64,000 nt of DNA from Anas platyrhynchos. Its lineage: Eukaryota > Chordata > Aves > Anseriformes > Anatidae. Below the pieces are notes generated by a model. That model was not told the origin of the DNA. It saw only the letters and a program-made list of their open reading frames with translations, and ran no database searches. The stretch lies in the NCBI RefSeq assembly GCF_047663525.1, contig NC_092601.1:16515501-16579500 (forward strand). The letters run 5' to 3'. Each line of letters starts with the position of its first letter. Positions within the stretch are counted from its first letter, which is position 1. This document shows positions 22,525 to 35,601 of this stretch, piece by piece. Made by a program: the position numbers and the translations under genes.

Positions 22525-25500
22525 TCAATAATCAGGGCGTGCAGAAAGAAGGTGGGAGAAGGGATTTATTGTTATCCCTGTCTTACTGCTGAGCCAGCGG
22601 CAAAGCCGAGCACGGCAGCTGGATTTCCCGAGGCTCAGGGTCCAGCTTGTCGTTCCTCCTAATAAGTTCCTCCTAAAAACATTGATCAGTTTGGCTGTGA
22701 TCGATGCTGCTGTGGCTCCGTGGTGTCCCACTGCTGCACCGTGGGACATCCAAGCTTGATTCTAGGACTGTATTTGGTTGAATAAATTCAGTGTTCACAT
22801 CCAACGCTTCCCTGAGGTTACACAAACCGTGAAACTTGTCCCTTTGTGCCGCGCTTTTCAAGGCGAGAGTTCTTCAGCGCCATTTCCCTGCCAAGAGCAG
22901 GATCGCTCACTCAGAAAGGTAGAGCTGGAAAGCCCCACTGATAAAACCCACAAAAGGGATCCGCATTTATTGATACAGAAACTTGGCAGGGCTGTGAGTT
23001 CCCTGGGAATTAGGGACAAGGGAATTGCTGTGCTGGAAGAGAGCTCACAAACACCGATTTGGAGCCTCTGGGTTGTGAAGTGGCCAAAGCACGAAGGGTA
23101 ACACCAAGAATTACCCCATCCGCTGGGCACCACCCATCGGTGGGAGCTCCTGACAAGCTCATCGAGCCTCAGCGAGGACAAAAACAGCAGAGAATAAGTT
23201 GTGGGAGGCCTTTAAGGCTTGCCAAGTGCAGCTGTTAACGTCCATTAGGCAGGCAGCGTAAGCGGATGCCTCCGAAAACTAGCACAGCCCTGGAGGGCCT
23301 GTAACTCCACACCAGGCTGAACATTAAGGAACTAATTTTAACTTCTAAGCAGCATCCTTTCTGCCAGCCACGGAGGGATTAGAGTAACAGTTTTTGAAAT
23401 TATTTAAAAATAACATCAGACTTAATCATAGCTATTTATTAAACCCATTATCCTCTGTCAGTTATGGGACACTGATTTATTCAGCTGCGGAAACTATAAT
23501 CACTTATGGCCAAAAATCTCACAGTTTTTTTTTTTTTTTTTTAATGGGGGCCCAGTAATGATTATTCCTTTAGCCTCTGGATCTGTAACTCAAGGAACTG
23601 AAACAGAAAAAAAATCAGTGGTTAATTTGGGGACAAGGCACAACGGGGTGCTGGAGAAACCTTGGATGTGCAGAAAAATCCTGCGTGACCTCGCCGGGTG
23701 GCACCCAGCAGAGGAAAGGCTGAGGCACTCCTAAAGGAGTGGAGTATATTGTAATCATGTCAGGTGGAAAAGCCCAACAAAAATATCAGAAAAAAAAACA
23801 CATAAATCACAGGGTGTCCGGCCTCTGGATGCCTCTTTGCTGCCAGGGACCCGAGGGGGAGCTGAGATCCCCCAGCAGCCCAGACGTGGGCTCCCCTTGC
23901 TCAGGGGTCCCTGGTCATTGCAGCCGAGGACAGCATTCCCCCAGAAATCGGTGTCTTTGTTCAAAATGTGTATTTAGGGGCCTTCATTTGAAAGCCCTGC
24001 TTAGGAAATGCTAAAAAGAAGATTCAGGTTGCGTATTGTAGCTGACCCTTAGGAGCCAAAGGTAGTTTTTGCTGTGTCTGGGGGTGATAATCATCTCTGT
24101 TTCAACTGCTTCACATCTCAGACGGCTTGGTATCGAGCTTTTGGGGATTGCTGCATCCATTTGTGCTGTCTCCTTTCTGCCCCTGCTCTTCTCTGCTCCC
24201 CTGGACGTGGGCAGGATGCTGAGCCTGCTGTGGGGACTAGGACAGCCTGTTTTTTGGGACTACAAGGGTAAAAACGTGTGCTCACACTCTGCACGGTGCT
24301 CTGAGCAGGGCGGGTGGTTTGTGAGGTCCTCGTGTACTCCGTTTTCTGAGGTCGAGGTAAAACTTCCCTATTTCTCCCAGGAAAAAGGGAAACGAGGGGA
24401 GAAGGGGACTCAGAGCTTCCTCTTTGCCCCAGGAGCTGCGATCTCCCCTGCTTTGGTTAGAGACCAGCCCCGTCCCCATGCAGCCAGAGCCCCTCCAGCC
24501 CTCGCAGGAATAGGCTGATCCTCCCCAGCCAGGACCAGACACCAGCTGAGGACGAGGATACAGCTTTCATTACAGCATCATTTTCTGAACGATTAACAAA
24601 TGCACAAACGTCTTGCTGCCTTCTGGGCCAGATCTTTGTATAACCCTGGGATCCTTCAGGGCTCTCTGACCCGAGTGCCATTCCTCCCCTAAGCACCGGA
24701 GATGGGTTTGTGGCTGCTGCTTAAACGCAGCCTTGAAAGGCAGCATCTGAAAGGGAGTTCCTTGTTATTCCCAGGCTTGCCACTACAGTGCAAAGGCCCA
24801 AGCTGTGCAGTGAGCCATCACGAGCGGTTTTCCACAGGCTGCTCCTCTCCCGGCTCTCTGCACGGCTACAACCTCCTGCTTTGGAACTGGGGATGCCCTT
24901 ATGGGCACCTGGGTCGCTGTTTAGCCTGGGAATCCTGGCGTCCCTCAGGGCGAGAGGCCAGAACCTTTCTTCTGCGTGGGTTGTGTTGTAGGGACGGATT
25001 TGCCCCTTTATCTGAAGACCAGTTTCCAATCTCAAACCTAGTGATGCTCCCGGTCCCTTCAGGCAGGAAGCCTGGACTTTCAGGCTCACTTTATGACGAA
25101 GAAATCGGTGTCAGAGCAAGAAACTGAGCCCGTGTGGCAGGCAGACATCCTGCCTAGCCGACAGCTCCCTCCCCATGATCTGCTGCCTTCTGTGCAGTGC
25201 TGTCCAGACCCAGCAAGCTGAACGGCTCCTTCCTTTTCTAAGAGATCCTCCGAAAGGCTCCCTCCCAGGTAACAGCGTGGCTCTAAGGGGATGTGGCTGG
25301 AGCTGCCATCCATTCCAGGCTGTCCCAGCGGGATTTATGCAGCGTGGTGCTGTGCTGGAGCACTGCAGCCAGGGATGAGATGCAGGACGGGGTTACAGAA
25401 ATTGCAGAAATTGCATTAAACTCAGCCATAGGTGTCTGAGCTACTCAGGAAGCAATTTGGCTGAGTTCTAGCCAGTGCTGATCTGTTCACGGGCCGGGTG

Positions 25501-27539
25501 AGCTCGTGTCTATTAAACATCTGACATTTTGACCTGTATCGCTCCACCGAGAGACGCGATTGCTCCCTTTGCAGCTGATTCCTCCTGTGCAGCCAAAACA
25601 GACACTTCTGTGTGCTACACATGAGCGAACAGGTCAGAACCCATTATTTAGATGCATTTCATGCCCTTCTTTAAGATGTTTGCCTGAGAACTGTTTACAA
25701 TCTTCATTCACAGATTCAAGGTCTGAAATAATTACCTAAAAAAGCCCAGAAAATATGACTTGCTCCAGATGCATTCCTGGGGAGTTAATCACAGTTCTCA
25801 ATATTCAGCACTCAAGCTGGCCACGGTTTCTGCGGTATTATCCTGCTCCTGACAGGACATGCTGAGTCCTTAGGATCAGATTTTCGGTGTGAATAGCCGG
25901 TTACAAATTCAAGGTGGGTGTAACACGGACTCTCTAATTTTCACCTCAAAGGGACTGTTTCTCTGAATCCTCCTGCTTGGAAACCCAATCCCAAGCATAT
26001 TCACCTGCAACACTCACGCTGACAATATCTGCAGAGTAACCAGCCACATCCCAGACGTTCCAGCAGAGGCAAGCACAGCAGAGAAATGCTTGAAGCTGAT
26101 ACAAAACAATTGTCTTCTCGGGAAGTTCACAATTCACTGAGCAACTGAAACAAGCAGGACTGTCACTCACCAATAGCCTTTATCCTCTTTGCTCATAGCA
26201 AACACAGAATTTATTCATCTTCAACACGGGGGCTAGAAATGGTTTTAAAATGAAACTTCTATTTTGCTACAAGCCAGTTAGGTCACCAACTTGCCTGCTC
26301 CCTCCAAGGACTCAGTCTGATCTTTGCCAAGCTCCTCTCAACGCTGAAATCTGCCCGGCCACCTTGGCAAGAAGGGCGCAGCTGGAGAGGTGGTTTGAAC
26401 AAAGCCTTCATTAGATGATCTTTCTATTGAAGCCTCTCATCCTTATCCACCAGCAGCTGAGTTCCCAAGGCACCCTGTAAGGAAAGGAAAGACAAGAAAT
26501 CCCAAGAAACAAGGCATTATCTGATCTCACCCGAGGGACCCAAGCTTTCCCCGTCAGGCTCCCAGCACTACAGCCTGCTGAACTCGTGGATAAGGAACGT
26601 GTTGTCTTGGCTAAAACCTGAGTGCTGGCTCAGGCCCTTTGGACAGCTATGAAAGAGCCCGGCCAGCCCTTGTAAACACACACACGTCCTCCAGGATCGT
26701 GGGCCTGGCCCAGCAGGTACGTGCTGTGTGTGACTGCTGCAAGAGGTGTGCGGTGGAATCAGGAAGGACCGTACACCTCCATGGGGCACAAAGTGCAAGC
26801 AGAGGCAAAAAGACAAAAGCACGGTGCCTGCTGGTCTAGATGAAGCCAGCCCGGGTTTATATTCACTGTGTTTTATATCAGGCAGGCTTGAACCCATGGG
26901 TATTTTAACTCTATGTTTATTAAACTCCGTGTGATTTGGGGGAAATTAAATCTCAGGATTTTAACTCACCTCCAACCAGTGGCATGGCCTTACCACTTCC
27001 CTGACCCATGCTGTGCCTCGATCTCCCCAGCTGCAGAAGGATGGTGAGACACAAATTTATGAATTTCAAATCCATAAAGCTCTGAGACCTGCACCAAAAA
27101 GCTCTGTTTGATGTGCGTACAAGCTATTTTTACTCACAGGCGTTTATCTTCTGTAGGAGTTTGGTTGAACATTTCATTGATCTGCTTCAGAGACCACGCC
27201 AGTTCGTGTGCGGCAGGGGGGTGACAGCCTGCAGTCCTGAGCCTTCGGTGGGAAGGGGCTGCAGGATCAAGTCCCGAATATACACTGCAAATCTGGGCAT
27301 CTCAAACCTACAGATTTAACAGGACAGGTGGAAAGGGGAAGTGATTGCTGAGCTGTGATAGCTCCTTATCTCTGCCTGATCAGAAGCAGAAACGCACAGA
27401 GGAAAGTGTCTCCTTCCTGGTTTATAGGTGAAATTCATCCCGGACTAGCAGACCACAACTGATAGCGTTACACCAGGACCTTGCTGATCCCTGAAACCAG
27501 TTTCCAAAGGTGCAGCACTGCTGCCTGGGAGTCCCTGCA

Positions 27540-27541
<2 letters not shown>
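22525..27541. other. Intergenic, no gene recognised
   Basis: Non-coding by inspection. An AT-rich block at about 23330-23520 stands out from its flanks, and a poly-T run lies at 23525-23542. Open frames are short and lack domain signatures. Confidence 0.5.

Positions 27542-27584
<43 letters not shown>
27542..27584. repeat. (CA)n dinucleotide microsatellite
   Basis: About 21 uninterrupted CA units. Confidence 0.98.
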
Positions 27585-27586
<2 letters not shown>

Positions 27587-29045
27587 ATTTTCAGACCACC
27601 CAAGTCTTCAGGAGGATGGCAGGGAAAACGAGATCACCAGAGCAGCCAGTGCTAGCATCATCCCTGGCCAGTGCAAGGCTGTTCTGACTTCAGCCTGAGC
27701 AGGAGCCTCTAAAAGCAGACCCCGATGGCAAAGAGCCCCCTGCCCACAGCGGGGGCTTCTCCTTACTCCCACTGCTCTCCCCCTGTGCAGGCGCCGTGAC
27801 TCAGGAGGCTGGCACAAAGCAGGGCTTGGGGCTGGCAGCAGTGGAAGGGAGAGGAGCTCTTGGCCTGAGCAGCGTGTCCACACAGCGAAACCAAGCCACA
27901 GCACAGCCCGAGCTCCCTTTCATCTAGGTAACACAGGCAATAATAGCTGTGACAAGATCAGCTCTGTCTCCGCACGGAGCAACACGTTGAGCAGGTCCCA
28001 GAGGTCCCCAGGAGGCAGCCCAGGAGTCTGTAGGCAGCCGGACAGTGCTGGAGACAGCTCAGCATCAGCAGTTTGGCTGTTGCCTTGACAACGTTCAAGC
28101 TGGTTCAGGTGCTTTGCGAAGGAAAGCTTTGTGGAGTGTGGGACAGTCTGCTCCTGACGTGGGACAGGTCCTCGAAAATGCAGAGCCCTGGGACACGACC
28201 TACATCCGTGCACTCCCCTGCTCCATCCTGCTCCCCAGCACATCCTCATGGTGAGGAATGGATAGCAGACGGATGGATGTCCAGCAGAAGAACATGCCCA
28301 AGCTCACCAAATGGATGGCAGGGCCAACGGGACCCTCCTCAACAAGGCCAGCTCCCTGGACAGCCTGCAGCAGCCCCACACCCACAGGTCTGCATGGGCA
28401 AGGGCAGAGAGAAATGGCAAAGCAGCACCTCGCCAGTCTGTGCTGCTGTGATTTGTGTGTGTGTGAGGCTTAAATCTTCCAGCTCAGGTCCTGGTCCCTT
28501 CCCTCTGCCTGGCTGTCGCTTGTTAAAAGCAAGCAGCAAAGCACCAGGATGTTTGAGTTCCCTGCTTTGCTCTGCTCTGCCTTCAGATGAATTCCCTACG
28601 TTTCTTTTTTCTCATTCATAAAACAGAGGGTGATATTGATCTGTGGCTGCCACGGATCTACCCTCACACAGAGCTCTGGGGACTCGCAGGTGGTCTGGAA
28701 ACTGAAATAAATAGCAGTGGGAGGATTAATCACAGTGACTGCAGAGACATGGCGATTCCGGAGAGCACGGAGCTGGAGAGCAGCCTCAGGGATCCTGGGC
28801 CAGGAGGGATTTCCCGGCAGTTTGTTTCCTGCCACCTGCAAAAACAAACTCGAAAAAGTGTTTTATCTGGGTAAAACATGAAGAGCAAGTTGCCCAAATA
28901 ATAAGAGAGGCATATGCATCAATAAGCAGGGAGGAAACCTGGCCTTTTTTTCATAATAGCAATGAAGTTGGGAGCAAGTAGAAGCCCCCTGTGCTAATGG
29001 CTGCTTCAGCACCCACAGGCATTGCAGCTTCCATAGCTGACAGCA
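27585..29045. other. Intergenic, no gene recognised
   Basis: No exon of the MYH16 N-terminus or of any other gene was recognised here. Any 5' UTR and first coding exons of the dead myosin gene that once lay in this region have been lost or have diverged beyond sight. Confidence 0.45.
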
Positions 29046-29364
29046 TTCTTTTCTTTTCTTTTCTTTTCTTTTCTTTTCTTTTCTTTTCTTTTCTTTTCTT
29101 CTCTTCTCTTCTCTTCTCTTCTCTTCTCTTCTCTTCTCTTCTCTTCTCTTCTCTTCTCTTCTCTTCTCTTCTCTTCTCTTCTCTTCTCTTCTCTTCTCTT
29201 CTCTTCTCTTCTCTTCTCTTCTCTTCTCTTCTCTTCTCTTCTCTTCTCTTCTCTTCTCTTCTCTTCTCTTCTCTTCTCTTCTCTTCTCTTCTCTTCTCTT
29301 CTCTTCTCTTCTCTTCTCTTCTCTTCTCTTCTTTTTTCCTTTTCTCCTCTCCTCTCCTCTCCTC
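29046..29364. repeat. Pentamer polypyrimidine satellite, TTTTC to CTCTT to CTCCT
   Basis: About 320 bp of plus-strand C/T in 5-bp units: TTTTC (to about 29100), then about 46 copies of CTCTT (to about 29330), a short T-rich break, then CTCCT (29344-29364). The Arg-Arg-Glu-Glu and Leu-Phe-Ser-Ser open frames over it are artefacts. Confidence 0.97.
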
Positions 29365-29883
29365 AACTCTGCTGTGGGGGGTCAGTAACACAGTTCACAA
29401 CCTACAAACATCAATAGCAACTACATCTGGCCTTGCAGCAAAAATCCTGTTATTCTAGCCTTGTGGGATTCCTTCAGTGGCTTCCTATTTCTCCTTCCAG
29501 CTTCCTTACCACCAGAGCTCTGGCCTGTCGTGTCCCAGCTTGTACTTCTGCGCCTCTTTCCTCCTCCACAACTTCTCCCCCAAGGCTGTCCCGACCGCAC
29601 TCGCATTCCTAGCCTGTCTTATGCTGCCCTCTATCCTTGGAATAACCTTCCTCTTCCTGCAAGCAATGATGCTCACCCTTCTTTCCAGGCTTTCTGCCTG
29701 CCCATCCAGCCTTGCCCTGCCATTCCCTTGTGGACTTCTCACTCCTGGCATGTCCCAAAAACCTTTTCTGGAAGGGTGAAGCACTGAAAATTGCATCGTG
29801 CCTTGCATTTGGTGTTGCTTCTTGGAACCGGGGAGATCAACCAGACTCCTGCCTGCCCCAAATCCACAAGACGTTTGGGGAAA

Positions 29884-29985
29884 GCCTTTAGTAGGGATGA
29901 ACCTGAGAAGGTCTTGAAGGTGACCTCGATACCTGCCAAGATCCACAGCTGGGCTAGGGTGCATCAAAACCCCTTTCAAGCAATT
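29884..29985 (+). pseudogene. MYH16: Possible MYH16 N-terminal SH3-like exon remnant
   Basis: An open frame reads SRDEPEKVLKVT... then VHQNPF. This loosely parallels the SREGGKV...VHPQNPP region at the end of the myosin SH3-like domain. It lies at the expected position just upstream of the P-loop exon, but identity is low and no clean splice sites were seen. Confidence 0.3.
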
Positions 29986-30124
29986 CCTGCCTGCCTGACA
30001 CAGAGCACGGAAACTGCAGTGCTTGCCTCTTGAATTCTTCCCCTTGCTGCTGTACAATCTGCCCTTTTATTTGCTTTATTTTTGTGCCAACACAATACTT
30101 GTTTTCCATACTCACTTTGCCTAG

Positions 30125-30200
30125 TGGAGAATTTGGAGCTGGCGAGGCGAAGGAAACGAGAAGGTCATCTGGTGCTCTGCTGCTGTCAGCAGCGCTGGCA
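30125..30200 (+). pseudogene. MYH16: MYH16 pseudo-exon, P-loop (Walker A)
   Basis: The acceptor CTTTGCCTAG is followed by GEFGAGEAKETRR, aligned to the invariant GESGAGKTVNTKR. The exon boundary just before GES matches sarcomeric myosins. The catalytic Lys and Thr are Glu and Ala here, which would abolish nucleotide binding. The 3' limit is uncertain. Confidence 0.8.
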
Positions 30201-30409
30201 AGCAGGCTGCAGATGGAAAGGCAGAGGTGCCGGATGGATGGAGGAGCACAGCCTGCAGAGATCCTCCCAGCAGCACGGCAGCTTTCTGCGGGAGCCGACT
30301 GACAGCAAATGTACTTACTGGGTTGCTTTGGATGGTGAGGAGGAGCTGTGCTCAAAGCCTAAAGTCTTCGGCATCCTGCTGACACTGACTTTTATCTGCT
30401 TCCTTCTAG

Positions 30410-30506
30410 GGGGATCACTGGAAAATCAGATCATCCAAGCAAACCTGTTCTGGAGGCCTGTGGTAATGCTAAGACTAAGAGGAACAACAGTTCTCCCATT
30501 TTGCAA
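30410..30506 (+). pseudogene. MYH16: MYH16 pseudo-exon, loop 1 to switch I
   Basis: The acceptor TTCCTTCTAG precedes GSLENQIIQAN. After a frameshift it continues VLEACGNAKTKRNNSS, equivalent to [22 protein letters not shown]...NDNSS. The switch I Asn-Asp-Asn-Ser-Ser has lost its Asp. Confidence 0.88.
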
Positions 30507-31127
30507 GTACCGGGTCTCTGGATTTCACCGCTAGGTCACTAGATCATAGAAAGATATTCCCTAACAAAAAAATAAAAACAAAAATTAGTTTTGAGTGCTT
30601 CCTAAAGCATTACGGTTTGTGTGTATTTTCTGAGATCTCACATTTCCTTGAACCAAGTGTTTCAGTGGATTTTGTCTCGACTTCATGTTCTTACATGTCA
30701 AAAGAAAAAAATTGTTTTGATCAATCCCAAATCAATGCCCTTTCACTGTTTACTTCTGCAGACTCAAAATGCTTTCATTTTTTTTCCCCAGATTATTATT
30801 TTTAAATTTGAAATTGACAGTGAAAATGGAAAACACTGGGGTTTTCAACTGAAGTCTCATTTCTCTGTTTGTGTGCTACATACTTCTGCCATATGCTGCA
30901 GAGAAGGAGGATTTCTTTAAGCTCTAATACAGAATCCAAGAAGAAAGAGTTTTTTTATAGATCTGATCTTTGAAAAGATTAAATTTCCTCTCACTGACTT
31001 GCAAATTTGCCCCTACGGGCACTGCTGTCTCTCCCTGATGAACGCACAGAACCTCTCAGCTCCTTTCTGTTTTCCTACCGATATTGCAATCTTGATTAAC
31101 AGACTCATCTTTTATTTTCTCATGTAG

Positions 31128-31190
31128 GGCAAATTTATCCAAATTCGCTTTGGTAGCACAAGCAGGCTGGCTAGGGCTAGCGCTGAGAGC
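31128..31190 (+). pseudogene. MYH16: MYH16 pseudo-exon, post-switch I
   Basis: The acceptor TTTTCTCATGTAG precedes GKFIQIRFGSTSRLA, equivalent to the myosin GKFIRIHFGATGKLA. The frame is open; the donor is not clear. Confidence 0.87.
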
Positions 31191-32746
31191 TCTGAGGAAC
31201 CACAAAATTCTTTATATTCATTTTGCATTGGATTTTTTCCGGGGTTGAACGGACCCTGTTCTGATTACATCAGGCACAAGAAAATCTGAAACTAATTCTG
31301 TTAATTGGAGGAATCTGTACTGCTCTAGATGAACCCCAAATCTGGCCCTGCTTCCACAGTGGGGTTACGTGCTTTAGATGATGACAACTTTATTTCTTCT
31401 TTCTTTAGTTGACTCCGAGGCTCCATGTGAACACGTAAAAGGCACAATGCTTGCCCCCAAAGCTGTGCACTTTTCCTTCTACAATTACATCGCAACTGTT
31501 CCTCACATTCATCAGCACAACATTGTAGTTGTCTTGCAATCAGGATCCTAAAAATAACAGTCCAGGGAAGGTGCATTGTTCTTTGTTTGCACACGTGCAC
31601 CTAAGACTAAAATGAGAACCTCAAATCCCAGCTCACAAGGTAGAAAGACCCCATTATGCTTCCTGACTAAAGCCCTTCAGCACGCAGAAAAAGGAGAGAG
31701 GAAACATATGGACCGGTTATTCTTTAATGTGGGATTGTCTGAATCCCTCCTACTTTCAACTCATCCCAGATTTGCATCACACCAAGAGACCATATGTTGG
31801 GTTTGCCTCTCTGGACCGTGGGCCAAGGCAGGTTTCAGGTTGTTTTCTGGCAGCTTGCAGCTCCTTCCAGCCTGGCCAGGAGAGCAAGGGCATGGACAGA
31901 CCCTCTCTGTGCAGGCAGCAGCACTGGCTTGGGGTCCTTCTGCACCCTCACTGGAGCTCTGCTGGCAGGGATTGCATCTGTGTCACCTGGACTTGCTACA
32001 ATTAACGATAAAGGTGGTTCGATCCAACCCAAATTTGTCTGAAGAACTCACACGATCCCTTTCACCTACACACCTATGTGGGCAGAAGACTTAACCAAGA
32101 GGCAAAGATGAAAATGCCCAGCTAAGACAGCCAGCGAGGTCTGGTTATTTGGTACAGCTGAACGAATTGCTACCCTGAGGTCTGGGGACGTGTGCTTTTG
32201 TGCTTTTTGTCAATATCAGAAGTCAAACTAACCACGTTAGGGCCTGACAGGAGGTATTGGCAGAGAGCTTACAGCACACAAAACATCTTTTCCAGAGCTC
32301 TTCTCAGAAAGAAAGGGCAGTACAGGGAGGTGTTTTCACAGATCAATCTCCAAACCTTGCACTGGCAATTCAGAGGGTGCTTAGCAGTGGGATGAGTCAG
32401 TTTGGAGACCCGCTCCTGAACCCAGCACTGACACAACTGGAAAAGCGATGGCATCTTTTTGCCTCCACGTCACGAGCTGCCAAAATAGCTGCACTAAAAC
32501 TTATCCCAGAGGGAACTGTTGAGAAGCTTAAAAGCGCTCTCTGAGAGCATCAGTGAAGGATATTATGAGCTATGCTGCACTTACAGGACTTCCAAAGGAC
32601 ATCGGGGAACTGCTGGTTTCACTGGTATCAAAACCTAAAGCCCCACTGATGTAGGGTTGTAATTTTTCAAGCTCTGGCTGCCACCTGCACCTGGACGTGT
32701 TTGTCCCCATGTTTCAGACCCAGAGAAGACACGTGTCATTTCCCAG

Positions 32747-32815
32747 GAAGCAGAGGAGAGAGGTTATCACTTCTTCTACCAGATTATCTCCAAGAAGAAA
32801 CCTGAATTTATTGAT
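32747..32815 (+). pseudogene. MYH16: MYH16 pseudo-exon, upper 50K (YHIFYQI motif)
   Basis: After CATTTCCCAG the frame reads EAEERGYHFFYQIISKKKPE, matching KAERDYHIFYQILSNKKPE of the motor domain. The donor is eroded. Confidence 0.9.
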
Positions 32816-33609
32816 AAGGGCACTTTGTGTTCAAGTGATTCACTCCCTTAACTGCAGCCTTCCCTGCTCGATCCTCTGCTTCTAGAATAAGAAACCTACT
32901 CACAGGAGCCGTGTGCTTGACTAGGGATTGAAACAGGTTCTGTGCAGGGGAGGGGTTGTTGCTTCATGTCCAGGAAGAAGAGGATTGCAAGTGACTTCTC
33001 CTTAGGCAGGCCAGAGTGAGGAAAGAAAGCTGTCTTCCCGTATCTTGATCAATGCACAGCGAGGTCCCTCGTGTTCTGGCAGGGCTGCCACTGAAGTAAA
33101 ACCGATCCTTTTCAAACTGAAGGGCTGAGCTGCCTCATGTCAATTGCTTACATCTCCTCAGGACACGAAAGACAGCCAGGACAAGTTTTTCAATAAATGT
33201 TGAAAAGGTTTGTGTGTTCAATCCCACTTACATTGATGCAGCTGCTATGTCAGAATCTCGGCAGCCTGAGCAACTCATCCCCAAAATGGATTTTATTTTA
33301 TTTTTATTTTCTAAAGTGATACACTCAAAATGTGCTCAGGAATTGAAACCTAGAAGAACCCTCAGTCTGCAGCCAAAAAACTCATGCTGTGCCTTGATTA
33401 GGGCATTTGGTATAATAACCTCTTGGTCTGTCTCCTGCTGCAGAAACTGCTGCTTGTGCCCGATCCTAATCCGTGATGCATCGAGGTGGGATCACAGCAG
33501 ACAACCTGGGCAATGGGAAGAGCCACTTCTCAATAATGTTAGCCTGCAGAAACGTCGATGAAATTGATGCAGCAAACACGACGCTGCCCCCAGCCTGAGG
33601 TCCCCCTAA

Positions 33610-33672
33610 TAATAAAATTCAGCTTCTTCAACCTGAGGATAAATGAACTACTGGAAGAGCAGCTAGCAATAA
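33610..33672 (+). pseudogene. MYH16: Possible MYH16 pseudo-exon, lower 50K (KLQQFFNHHMF region)
   Basis: KFSFFNLRINELLEEQ loosely parallels KLQQFFNHHMFVLEQE, and the position is right, between the YHFFYQ and PMGIFS exons. The similarity is short, so this may be chance. Confidence 0.33.
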
Positions 33673-35601
33673 TGTAAAGATTTGTTCAGTTCTCTCTCAG
33701 TTGAAGCCTGGATATGAAACATTTGCTCCAGAGCAAATGAGCTTGACGTAGGAGTTTCTGGTTAACATTCAATGGCCTGGGGTTTGCAGGACTTCAGACA
33801 AGCTGGCTACGGTGTTTGTTTGAAGCCCGAAAACTGACAGATCTGAAAACTGAGGCAAGGACCATGGGTTAGAACCTGTTCGTCTCCCATGCATATGTAA
33901 TCTCTAGGAGCAGCTTTTGTAAAGGAAGACTTGACCCTTTGTCTGGTTTTGACACACATTTTCCTTTTTAATATCATTTTGAAGAGTATCTGATACCGAA
34001 AAGAGCTTATTGGGAATATCTGCTGGCTCCTGAGACTATTATTATAAGCAGGACTTGAGCTACAGAAAGATCAAACAGTCTCCAGCTGCTGAACTTACAG
34101 TGCCCTTTCTAGCAGCTGTTGGTATTTTACAGCTTCCAGGATTTGTACATTGCAAACAAGCCTTTTGCACAAAGCAGCTATGATTTTCCTAGCCACTAAG
34201 GCAGGCAGCCCCAAATCACGGCTCGCGAGTCGCACATTGTCTGCAGGATTCTGGAAGCTGTGCGTGCTCCCCCGTCCCTGGGCAGGCGGTGGGAGCAAGG
34301 CACAGCGCTGCCAGCAGAGCTGCCGCCTCCTCCTTATCAGTGCCAGCTGAGATGTGGGACGGTCGCTGCGAGGGGATGCTGCTGCTCACGTCCTGCTGAT
34401 TTTAAAAAGCGTGGTGAAGAGCGGAACGAGCTGATACCCTAGACAATACATTGCATTTTGCTTGTGGGATCGCAGAGGCACTGAGAACAACTGCTGTCAA
34501 AGCACCCGGTCCTGAGCTAGCATAAATCAGTACAGGAGAGCCGAGCAGAGTGCTGGCTTACAGCAACTTTAAGCTACTCTGTCCCATTTTAGTCTGAAGG
34601 GAGCTGGCTGGTCAAATTTCAATGGGCTGGAAAATTATTTTAGATGTCTAGCATTATGGGCCGGATTCCAGTTTATGGTGCAGATTAAGAATCCCCTTGT
34701 GCGGGTCTGTGTCCCTTCTGCCAGGTGGCCTTTGATGTACCGGGCTTCGGTCCAGAAGAGAAGATCTGTGTTTACAAGCTGGCGAGAGGTAGCGTGCACT
34801 TCAGCGCTATGAAGTTCAGGCAGGAGCCAAGAGAGGAGCAGGCAGAAGTGGACACCAAGAAGATAGGCTGAGAGCTTACACACCAGGACAAAGCCAGCGT
34901 GCTACGAGCTCAGCCACTTCGCTAGGAGTGGAGAAGCTGCTAAAGCCAGACTCTGCTTCCAGGGAATATAAAATGACCTTAAACAACACACTGATTTATT
35001 TTTCTTTGTTTTGTTTAAATGAACAGATGTGCTATTGAGAGTCAGAGCTGGCATTCACAGCTGCCACGGGGCAGCAGGCCTAGCCAGATGGTTGAGCTGT
35101 CAGCTCAGGACTGGATCCTTCTTTGTTGAAGAGCCCTGCTTTGCAGGTGTTTCTTGCAGCCATGGTGGAGCAAAGAGGCACCTACCTCTCGGAGCATATG
35201 GGAGCCCAGATTCAGAGCAGTTGCTGTAACACCTTGTCTGAGGGGGGTGTTGTTGTCTCCTCTCCATCCAGCGAGCTCTGCAGAATGGTGTGTGTGTGAA
35301 GGGACAGAGCTGAGACTTCTGTCCTTCTGTCCTTCCCAGTCTGTCCCCAGCAGGGCTGGAGAGCCTGCCTGTCCCTGAAAGCAGAGGCTATAACCATTTT
35401 CCTGAGTATGGATTAAGGGGGAAGGGTGATTTTCTTCCCTTCAACAGTGGCTGATAAAGTTGCTTCCTGAGTGGTCTTAATTCTGGCAAGCTCCAGAAGA
35501 GCATCACCAGGCCCAGGGTGAAAGAACAAAAAATGGTGCAAAAAATGGACCAGTGGCACGACTCTATCAATACCCTGATGCTTTTTTTTCCATCCCCACA
35601 G

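Noticed and set aside
24069-25130. Open frames of 140-150 codons in the intergenic interval
   Set aside because: No domain, no splice logic, both strands open because of composition.
28863-29458. Long Arg-Arg-Glu-Glu and Leu-Phe-Ser-Ser open frames
   Set aside because: They are translations of the pentamer array.
31690-31790. Possible myosin 'ERDYHIFYQ...DMLLITNNP' exon
   Set aside because: A far better match to the YHIFYQI block exists at 32747-32815; this one matches only a few spaced residues.
33210-33310. Possible myosin NPYDYAYISQGE exon (NPTYIDAAAMSE)
   Set aside because: Only the NP and Y positions align convincingly; no splice site is at the right place.
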